64,000 bases of DNA, from positions 21,918,006 to 21,982,005 of the forward strand of contig CM054178.1 in the NCBI GenBank assembly GCA_028829895.1. Direction: 5' to 3'. Below, piece after piece: positions 35,701 through 47,700 of the stretch (positions are counted from its first letter, which is position 1; the number at the start of each line of letters is the position of its first letter). The notes beneath the pieces were generated by a model. The model ran no database searches. It was not told where the DNA came from and saw nothing but the letters and a program-made list of their open reading frames with translations. The DNA comes from Sinotaia quadrata. Taxonomy: Eukaryota > Mollusca > Gastropoda > Architaenioglossa > Viviparidae. The translations under genes and the position numbers were made by a program.

Positions 35701-38700
35701 AATCCGTCAAATGCTGTAAATTACTCAAATCATTGTTGTCAACCACTTAAATTTGGTACATTACACACTTTATGTGCTTCCTACAGGGTGTGATATTTGT
35801 GATCTGGCTGGCCGAGGTTGGAACCAGCATGGCCAATCCATCGGTTTGGGAAAATAATGATGAAGAAATGTGTGTGCATGCACGCACGCATGCACACATG
35901 CACACACACACACACAATCAAGCTCCATCATAGTGGTAGACCCTTCTGCTGGAAGAACATATCATGCTACATTCTTGTAGCAGAAGATAAAGTTTTCCAG
36001 CACATCCATATAGCTCAGGGGTGCACAAACATTTTAGGCCAGAGGGTGTGGAGGGCTGCCACAAGGATGGCTCAGTAGGAAAAACAACACAAATAATGAA
36101 ATAATGTGCTTTACATTCGTAATAATGGTAACATCCAAAAGTCCTCCGGGGACTGCATAGAGCCCTGTCGCGGGCCAAAGTTTGTGCACCCTGATAGAGC
36201 TGCTCACAGCTACAGCAGTAAAACAAAAACAGACATTCAAATGGCTGTGCTAAAGGACACACAGCACATTAATTTGGGGGCTATCTATCAAATGCTCCGC
36301 TGTAGCATGAAGTTGTTCTCATCTCCAGATGAACATGTCCTGTTCGTTTACCTACAGTGAAGTATGGAAAGCAGCCTCTTCAGGATATTTGATTTTCCTC
36401 AGAAAATTTTGTCTTCATCCATTGTCTTGAACATGATCATTGCAAATTCCTTAGGGGCTACCCTATCACTTGGTGTAACTGTTTGCACCATTTGCAACTT
36501 GTCAGTATATGCAAATGTATTTATAACACCAAATCACTGTCAGATAAAGTGTTTGCAACTTGTGTGTGACAGTGTGCCAACTTGTCAGCTTATGCAAATG
36601 TATTTATAACACCTAATCACTGTCAGATATAGTGTTTGCAACTCGTGTGCCAGAGTTTGTGTCAACTCATGTGGAATTCAGACAAAAGGTGAATGAGTTG
36701 ATGATTCACATATGGATCACAACACTTATGAATATAAAGTGTGCTGCCATCTACCAGGAACTCAGTGAAACTTTGAGAGTTTCTCTAGCAGACGACGCAC
36801 AAACAGTATGACTATCTTTCATAAAGATTGTATTCATAAGTTGTCAAGATAATTTACATACACTATGTATTATTAAACTTATGTAAGCACAAAATCACAC
36901 TTTAAATTTCAGTAATAATATGTGAGCGGAAAGGCTAAATCAGTTGGAATTTATTAAAATAAATACACAAATGGTTTTTAAAACATTTTTTTTAAAAGTA
37001 TAGGTTCCATAATTTGGAGAAATGAATATTAAGACCAGGATGTTCCTGAAAAAATTTGAAAGGATGACAAATCAGACGGCATCTCTTTTTCCTTTTAAGC
37101 TTATGTTTCATCTATGTATTTTCATATTAAGAATTAAAAAAATCAAAATTAGGAAAAAAGATTAAATTGAATACAACATTACATCTTTAAAGTTTATGAT
37201 ATAAAGATAAACAGAAACTACAACAGGTGAGCTGTTAAAAAATGGTGAACACTACTAATAATGATTTACTACTATGTAAATATACTTATTTAATTTTGGA
37301 CTCTAATCATCCAACACAGTTTTTAATTCGAGAGTAGCTTACATAAACAACTTTAATTTGACAGCTGTTGTGGTGGTGGTGACTTTTTAACAAAATTATT
37401 AATCTGAATTTCTGGCAATAATGCTTATAAGCTGTATTGCAATAAGTACCTACCTCTAAACCCTGAGCAACTTACTTCTGCAAATTCATAAGCCGCCTTG
37501 TCTACTAGCTCCCTTTCTGACCAAACTTTTGACCGTGGACCAATATTCCTTCAAAGAACATATACAATAAATTATATTACATAGAAGTTGTATGCAAGCT
37601 CTGAGTGATCACCATTTTTGGTTCCATCTCCCAGAAGATGCAAGGGCAAAGTCTTCACTAACCATGATCCAGCATCTTACACCAAACTAACAAACAAACA
37701 AAATGTTACTGCACATGAAAGGAGTAACATGCAAAGCAAAATATTATAGCAAAATAATGAAGATGGTAACCACAAAGAAACAACATTAGTATACAGGCAA
37801 AAGAAAAAGTGTCAATAACTTTATCGTGAATCAGAATGCATTTTCATTTTTATTTGTGCAAAAGTTGTAAGATCTACATGTCAGCTTGTGTGCAGAAATG
37901 TCATTAAAACTATGTCAATAATGTACAGGTCAAATGCAATGTTGAAAATGATTACAATACATAAAAACTAACATGAATAATTATTTAATTTGATGGTAGT
38001 GATGATGATGATGTTGACATGGTGGTGATGTGATGATGAGGAATGAAGTATTTTCAAGACTTGTTTCCCTTGTGATAGTTCATGAACAAACAAAATGCCA
38101 GCTTCTCGGCTACAGTTCCAATCTAGCAGCAAATATTTATTTTTAACTAACTTCTCTTTACTAAGTGTGGACTTCCTACTTTTGAGCTTAGAGTGTAAAC
38201 TTCCACATCATTCCTATTCTGAATAATGACATAGCAGATTACATCAGAACAGATGAATAGAAAAAAACAACAGTAATGCAAACTTTCACCAAAAACTTTA
38301 TAATTATAAAAAATTAAATAAAAATAAATCTAAAACTATAAAAGAGAGTTCATTCCAAGAGTTTAAAAATTAGTTTGAAAAAAATAATGATTATTTACTG
38401 TATGTTAATATTTCTTTTTTTTTTAATGTGAACAAAGAATATATTAAACTGTATTTACTGTACACTAATATTTCACTTTTTTTTTTAAATGTGAACAAAG
38501 AAAATATTAAACTGTACACTAGATTTCACACAGAAAATTAAGTAAAAGAGTTATGAAAGGAATTAAACAAGCTGGATTACTTGATTTTGAAATTAACAGA
38601 TCAAAACACTATGAAGTGGTGACCATTATTGGAAATAGTAAATCTGGCACATTGAATAAATGGTCATTTGTTGCTTTCCTCATGGAATCTAATATGCAAA

Positions 38701-41700
38701 ATTGAATAAGAATCAAAACTACAGCAGCCTCACAGAATGCCAGTAACTTGGAATTTACCTGCTCTCCAAGTCACCTCCAACAATTGCCATCAGATAGCTG
38801 GGTATGGGTATTTTCTGCTCAAACTGGTGGACCTCCTTGGAGCTGTCTTCCTCACAAACTGTTGCTCCCAGCCGAACAGCACTCATGAGGATTGTTATAC
38901 CTTTTGGTGCCTTGACCTAAAAATGAAAGAAATTGTCTTCAAGGATCTGTGAATTCTAGTCTAGAAAGGTCATTATTTAAGATACTTAACTATTAAATAG
39001 CAAAAATCATAGTGAACTTAACAACATTTAAAGTTTAATCAGTTAAGACAAATCTTCTAACACTATGGGAAACTTTAGTTTTGATACTTGTTTAAATTGT
39101 ATAATTTAAACATTATCATACCATATTTATATATATATATAACAATTTGACATATGAATTAGATACTAAGATAATGTATTAAAAATAATTACACAAAATT
39201 TGCTTAAAGAAATAACATTTCTAATAATTAAGGTGGGTACTCTTTTATAACAGACAAGAACTGTAAATTCATATCAGTTTCATGCAATATAATGTTCAAA
39301 ACAAAAAGCTACAATAATACATCACTGTGTAATAAATTCAGCTATATATAAATAAAATGTCAATGCTTTTACAATCAGGTGCAGATTGATATAACAATGT
39401 CAATCCTTTTTAAATGACCTTGAGTGAGTGGTGTCAAGGACACCCTTCAATACATCAAGCATACACATGCCATAGGATAGTTGCTTTCTCATATCTCTTC
39501 TTCAAGATATGTGAGGCATGTTTATCTCTAACTCAAGATAGTCTGAGGTATGTTTCTTTAACTCAATATAGTGTGAGGCATGCTGATTAACTCAATATAG
39601 TGTGAGGCATGCTGATCTCTAACTCAAGATAGTGTGAGGCATGTTTATCTCTAACTCAAGACAGTGTGAGAAATGTTTATCTCTAACTCAGTGCATCATC
39701 CGCTAGAGCTTATGCCTGTAGATTCCACTCAGGCATGACCCATCACAGATGTGCAACCATCACTAATGTGACTGTCAATCTTATTGTCACTAGACACAAG
39801 GGCAACGAGGCATTTACTTGCTATTCTCTCCCACTAATCATTTGATCATCATTCACAAAACAAGCATTCTCTTTCACTCTTGCAGTTATCTCTTATTATT
39901 TATCTTGCAATGAGCGAGAGAAGAAAGAGTCAAAATATTGGGGTACGACGCAACCACACTGAAATTAGAAATAGTCAACCACAATGTTTTTCATAGAAGG
40001 TAAACAACTCAGGCGTCACCTAACAAAGTAAGGTGTCTACTAGCAAAAACTTAAGGTCAAAATATGCCTAATCTTAGCGTGGGGACAGATAAAAGGATGA
40101 CGGGTGTAAAAAGAATGAAAACAACCAACATAATAATGTAGGAGAAAGCTGACACACTCAAACAGAAATGGAAAATGAACAGTCTTCACCAAGCAAAAAT
40201 ACATCAAAAAGAAACATCATCCACAGAACACTACTGGGTCAGTTCATTGTTATTTATCTCCCCTGGAAGGTTATGTAGACCCTTTTAGACCCAGCCTGCA
40301 AACACAGGAACCTAATATGATTGTGATATCAAAAGATCATCAAAACCGAGACAAAAACACTAAATTAGCAAATTAACATAGTTTGGGAATTATAAAATCA
40401 TTCATATATTTTTCAAAGTCTGAGCTATGATGATTTTGTTCTTAAAATCTGAGAATATTTGTCAAAATCATTATGTGTTATTAAAAATACATTTGTATAT
40501 TTGTTTTAAAGTCTGAGTGTTCTGTTCTAATTCTTTATTAGTTTAAGTGAACAACAAAACACATTAAACTTTCATTCTAACACTCAAAAAATGTGGCAAA
40601 AGAGAGTAAATATTTTCAGCATCCTTCTTTAACAGTCTCATTATCAAGAGAAAGGGAAAGAACTCTTTAAGACATTCAAGAGCTAGTTCAATAAAGCTCA
40701 GATAACATTTTCTAAATTTAAAATTAAAAGATTTTTATTTTAAATTTTGTATGTGGTGGTGAACTCTGTTTCTCATTTCTTAAAGCTATATAGACTCTTT
40801 GGCAAATGAAAATCTGACAGGACATATCATATTAGACATGAACAATTCATCAAAAAATCTAACTCATTCATTCATCCTACGACACATCTCCCAGTCTGAA
40901 TACCAAACATCTCCTCTTAGATGTATGCATCCATATGCAAAATTAGCCATTGGACACAGACATAAAACCCTAAATTACAATCAGTGATTTACTCTTACAT
41001 GAGAGAATTCTGAGGAGACAATTAGCTGTTGTGACAGGAGTTGCTTACCTTAGCAGCGTACGTAAATTTGACGCTAGATGTGTCTTGACAGGGATACAAG
41101 CTGCGCGCATGGATTGCCTAAAACAGAACGAAAAGATAAATGTTTATGTGGACTATGTGAGTGTGTTTGAATGGGTATGGGTGGAGGTGGGTTGATGGGT
41201 ATGAGTGGATGCTTGTGTGCATGCATGCAAGCTGCAAACATGTATAAATTATTCAAAGAAATCATGAAAAAAATTGTGACTTTCATTAAAATAAGAAATG
41301 ATGAAATTTAAAATTCATTCAACAAATTCAAATCAACAAATTCGCTATAATTTTTCAATTATCAGAATTAATTTTGCTTATAAGAATATAAAATTAATTA
41401 TTTTAGTTTCTTTTAATTCTAGTGTCTCACAATAAGTATATTTTTGTCATTTATTCAAAACAATTTTCCCTTAGTGCTGCACATCAGTACTGAACCATAA
41501 TGAAATAAATAACTAATTCTCAGTTTTAAAAAGGGATGATATATTTCTTTAATCATCTTTTCTTTCTTAATTTATCTAAGCCTGAACAGACAGATGCCAC
41601 ATTTCTCACCATCTTGTTGGGCTCCCCTACTCACATACAATTCAAGTGCATTCCTCAATCATTACTTTACTTTCCAAAAAATAAAAATAAAATTTCTTGT

Positions 41701-44700
41701 TTCATTCACAATGTTATCATATGGACATATTGAATAATATGAGGAAGGGGGGTGTCCTGACTAGTTTCTACAATGGAGACATTTTTTTTTAATGTATGTA
41801 GCAAAAAAATATATATCACAAATATTAATAGCTATGCCAAGTGTAATTTCTATTATCTTAAATTTGTTGCTAATTCAAGTCAAACACACATTCTTGTGAC
41901 TTTTTATCTTTGATACCATTAGGCTGCAAATGCCATCCATAATGATAAACTTAAGACCTGCACACTTAGGGTTTAGTTGTACCAGGTTTATGGGCTAACC
42001 AAAAATACACATCTTTCATAAAATGGGGCTTAAAAATAAATTAAAATATACCTGGCACTGGCTGAAGAAATACGGTTGACGTTTGCCAGCTGTTTGTTCT
42101 GGACGAAGCCATTGCAAGGCTGTACATTTAGTTGGACTAGTGCTGTAGCCTATACTCACAGTAAATCTGGATAAATATGCATAATCTGGTCAAATCACAA
42201 ATTTAGTATGCTTGTTTGTTTTTATAAATAGTGTCAATCTTTTATTTGTGGACTTCAGTTACCTAGAATAAATATATAAAGCTGACTAAATATATATGCA
42301 ATGATAAATATGTATAGGTGACAGAATGTATATGCATTTATAAATTATATCAAAGAAAGAAAGTAGTGTTCCTATTTATTCTGAATCAATCAATCAATTC
42401 ATATTGAGTGTGTGTGTTTTTATATATGCATTTGTGTTTGACTGCATATAAATACATGTATGCAAAAAAAATTGTGTATGTTAATGTTTGGCAAAGTGGA
42501 AGTAGTTATACATTGAAACATTACTAAGTCAAACCTTCTATGATGATGATGTATAATTTGGATGACCAACAAACTGGTAATATAACACCTATTCAGGACA
42601 ATCATGTGTGCCTCTTCTGTTTATCCTTCAGTTGTCTGTTGTAGTGTTGATATTCATACTATATATTGCTCTTGATAAATTGACTTTAATTAACTGTCAT
42701 GCCTTCTATAATTGTTAGGTGTGAACAGAGACCCCTTAATAATCATATTTCTGCCTCATCTGTATAGCCTCCCAATGTACAGTTCAGATCAGGAAGATTT
42801 CATTTTATGTGAGAATTTATTTATTCATGTCTCAGGGCTATCATGTGAAAAGGTGATATTTTTTTCTTTTTTCTCCAAAATATTTGTATAATTGTAAAAA
42901 TCATAACCTAAAAATAAGTCCTCACAATCACCATCCCAGTTAATATTTTATTAAAGTTTCTCACTGGTGATGACAATGCAGAGCCATCATTTCTGCACTA
43001 TATTTTAGGTCCACAGTGAAAGGGTTAATATATTATTAATTTTAAGTTATTGCTGACAGATAAGACTGTCTTTTCCTTCATGCATTACAGCCCAATCTAG
43101 CACTCACTATCCCAGGTCACTTGACACCAGCCTCTTTAAGCATCTCTGGCACATGTGCTTGCTGTTAGATGTTATCTGTACCACAGAGTCTCATATTTCC
43201 AAACTTCTTTATAGTGTATGTACTGTATACATCAGCATGGCTTCAAAACATACTTAAAAAATGCAGACATATTCTCCTAGTGATAAGAGGCAATGGATCA
43301 ACATTAATATTGCACTGGACAAGGCATATTATTGCAACAGACAGACACTTTGATGATGCAAACATAACCCACCAAAAAACACACACTCACACATACTATA
43401 TAAACTCTTTAGCAGGAGAAATGAAAACCATCCTTGCAGAAACCAATAGGCATGCAGCAGTAAAACACTTTAGGGGAGACCCATATTAAAAATACAATAA
43501 ACAATTAAAAGTGTGTGAATTCACTGAAACATTAAATATTCTGACTGCAATTCAGCAATAGTTTCATTTTTCTTATGGAATGTATCAATCTATATTATTA
43601 CTATTAGTAATAGTATATAATTTAATTTCTTTAGCATATAGGTTTTGAAAAGAAATGTAACCTTAAAATAAAACGAGCACTTAGTGCACTTACAATTAAT
43701 GTGTACATCTATTAAAATTTATTTTATGCAGTAATGTTATAAAGAAAATTTATAATGTAAAAATGATCTTACTCTTTTCCAAGATCGGCTGGCAGGCGAA
43801 TCTCAAGTTTGGATCCAAAAGTTGGTAATGTCCCCACAATTGAATACTGTAATGGTCTTCCTGTGGCCTGTTCTTTCACTTCGCTGATGGATAGACCCAG
43901 TGAATCTAGTATCTAAATCAAAAGAAACCAGTAAAATACATCACGCCTGTACCAGCAGACACATTTTTTTGTAGGAGAAGTCTAACAAGATTGTGCGTGT
44001 CTAAACAGACTTCTGCTCCTGCATGTGTTAAGCTGGATGATTATTATAATAATTAATATTAAAGATTACCATGATCACTAATACATGTATTCTATCATCT
44101 AAAAGGTCACAATGAATAATTAAAAAGTTTAGCAGAAAACAGTCTAGACAGCTGGCTGCCCTTGAGGGGATTAATTTCTTGATAGGTTGATTTCATTTTC
44201 CTTGGTCATTGCCAACAATTATCTACTCAAATTTGTAAAACACATGTTTAACATGTTAAAGCTGTTTATTGATCATTCAGTTATTGTGTATATAATGTGC
44301 TATACTAAATGTTATCAAAATTACATTATTCATTCCTTGCTGTCCTAAAAGAGTAGGTTATTTTGCTGAAATAATGATACAAATGTTGTAAGCTTGGAAC
44401 TATATGTAATGGAATAGTTTATGGTATGCAGAGTTTAGAGTTTACTGTACCCGAAACTTGAAATTAATTTAAGAATACATATACAGTCATAGATAAACAC
44501 ATTATGCACCTAACCTCAAATTGCAAGATAAAATTCTGATGCACTTAAAGTACATTTTAGAGCTTCCCTAAGATTAGCAAATGCCCTTTCTACTTTTTTT
44601 TTTAAACTGATTTTTCAACCTGACATCAATGGAGAAAAAAATAGTTGTCAATTGTTATATACTAACAAAGCAAAACTTATGATGCAGCATAGGGCATAAT

Positions 44701-47700
44701 TGTTTTTATTACAAGGCTATCTCTTGTCCCCATTTCCTCCCATCCCCACCACCTTCCAGTACACCTTTTCTTGTGAACCGACTCAAGGTCAACAAATGTT
44801 TCATCTTGTTGCATGACCTTGTTAATCACACACACACTTTTAAAACTCAAAGCAAAAGTTGTTTTGAATATCACCTTTTCATCAATAGCTTATGTACTGT
44901 CCCCAGTTTGTTTATTTGGAACATCTCAATATTGTGCATTATCAAAAGATCAATTATTAAAAGGACTTATTTTACTATTTTTATTAAAACAGCTGTTAAT
45001 TACCACTGATTCAGTTACTCCATCTTTGAGTGTCATTGTTTTACAGAGTACAGCAAACATACTAAATACTGAATAGATTGATTCTATTCTTTATTACTTG
45101 GGCACTTTTTTACTTTTTTCTTTAAAAAAGAAATTTTTTTAAATGATCTCTGGGAAACTGAATGTTTCTATAAATCTCTAAATAAGTGCTTAATAATACC
45201 TGTTGGTGCTTACAAATTATTCAATCTACTAATTCTACCCCCACCCTCATCCCAGAGCATGATCTACTAAGATATAAGCAGGGCTAAAATGCAAGTAACA
45301 GCTTGTGCAATCGTCTAATCAATGTTCTACTAAAAGATCTACTTAATAGTTAATTGTGAACAATTTAACAGAAAATGAGAAATGTGAATGGACTTTTACT
45401 TGTGCTAGTGGGTAGAGCAATGCCTATTTCAATTTGAAACAAAACAAATTGCTTTACAGAGTGCAGCAAATAATACTAAATACTGAATAGGTTGATTCTA
45501 TTCTTTATTTCTCAGGCACCCTTCAAAAAAAAAAAATTGTTTTTTTTTAAAAGATCTCTGAAACTGAGTGTTTCTACAACTTCTAAATAACCTCTTAATA
45601 AAACCTCGTAGTACTTAAAAATTATTCACTCTACTAATTCCTCCCCGAGTATGACCTACTAAGATTTATGCCAGGCTAAAATACAAGTAACAGAGTGGGA
45701 TTCAATCTACTAATTCCTCCCCAAGCATGACCTACTAAGATTTATTACAGGCTAAAATACAAGTAACAGACTGGGAGTCAATCTACTAATTCCTCCCCAA
45801 GCATGAGATTTATGCCAGGATAAAATGCAAGTAATAGCTTGTGCAGCAGTCTACTGATCAAGTGTGGTCTACTAAAAGATCTATTTAACTGTGAACGATT
45901 TAACAAAACAGAAATATGAATGCACTTTTACTCGTGCAAGTGATCGATGCCCATTTGAAACATAACAAATGAGTTATGATGAGATGTAAAATCCCCCATT
46001 TGTTTTCTTAAATACATTGATTTTAACACTGTTTTATCTTTAATTATGATTCAATAACTGATTATGATGAAACCTTTAAACAACACAATAAAGGTAGTTT
46101 GCAAATACTACTTGGAGTTTAAATTTTAATATTATTTAAACTGATTATTTGTATATGTCATAGCTTTCTGTGTACATCACTACATGAAATAAATCTAGAA
46201 TCATAAAAAAATGTAATGTATTCTAATAATCATTTAATTTATTAATGCTATACTTATCACACAGAATTATAGTAAAGGGAGGAAAAAATAATACAAAGAA
46301 ATAGTAACAAAAAAGAGTAGTAACATTTATAATCAAAATGTTTATACAACAGCACTAAAACTATTTTAACTTGAATAAGATTATATATTAAGAAACATTA
46401 TTAACTAATTTTTTAAATAAGTACCAGCAAAACAAACAAATAAAAATCATTCATACCATTACCAGTAAAATAATGTTGCCAGTATTATAAACAGCAATTT
46501 ACTTTGCCTAATGAGAGTTTGATTTTATTTTATTTTAGGAAACAAACTCCATTTTACTTATTTCTAATTTAATTAATTACTTTTAGCACAATACACTCAC
46601 AACAAGCTTACTTGGTAATTATTATCAAGAAAGCATAAATGAATGATGATGTATATACTGTTTAAAAGTTTCACTGAAGAACAGAAATTGTTTTCCTACT
46701 CAAAGCTTGGGGCATGTGACAATAGCATGTATAAAAATTAAAATAGGCAGTGCTTTCATAAATCAAACTTCAGCCCTTTATTTATAAATCACCTGTCATG
46801 GTGGGTGCTGTAAAACCTTTCAACTTTTCCTAAAAGTGAATTATATCTGAACATGAAACTCCATAGATACAATGATGTGAAAATCAAATTAAAAAATCCT
46901 TTACATTATTTTTAACTGTATTAAATATGCACATATTTCTTTCAGAATATAAATCTACAAATAAAAGCTATAGGTAATTCTTAACTATAGATATTCTGGC
47001 TTTATTATGCAAGAATAGCAATGAGAGATAAGGGACTGAAGTTGGCCTTTGTCCTGAAAATATGCTGTGAAATATTAACTTTGACTTTGTCATAGTTTAT
47101 GGGATAAAGTATAAAACTGTATGCAGCTTTCTTTCAAATTTCTTTTAGTCTAAAGGTACTGCCACTGCTAGACTGATCATAACTATAAAATGCATCATTT
47201 CAATAATTTTATAGTAATGGTTATACTGATTAGTATCATATTCAAATGAATCAATCTCAGAACCAAATTATGAATAATTAATTCACAGTAACTGAGGCCT
47301 GAAAAGAGAAAAAAGTATTTATATAGTCTGTGCATAATCATAATGCTTAGTAGCTGTGCTGTCAATAACATATTCCATGACTGGATGAATATTTATATCA
47401 CATTTAACTGTACTATCAAATCTTAAACTATGAATAATCTTTAGAAATCCTAGGGAGATTTAAAAAATGAAATGTGAAGAAGAAATGTATAGCTTATGCA
47501 GTCTACTAATCCACTGTAACCTACCAAGATCTATTTTAGTGTTTTATCTATTGAGATCTATTATGTGTGTATCTACTAAGAATCACATATCTATTTAAAC
47601 AGAACAATCAACTGTACTTTCTACTCCTACTAGTAAACAATGTCCATCTGAGACAAAACAAATGAGATATGATGAAATACTCAAATCCCTTTTTAAAATA

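Noticed and set aside
35818..36262. Frames of 86 and 114 residues
   Set aside because: They overlap the hAT element and intron sequence; no coding signal.
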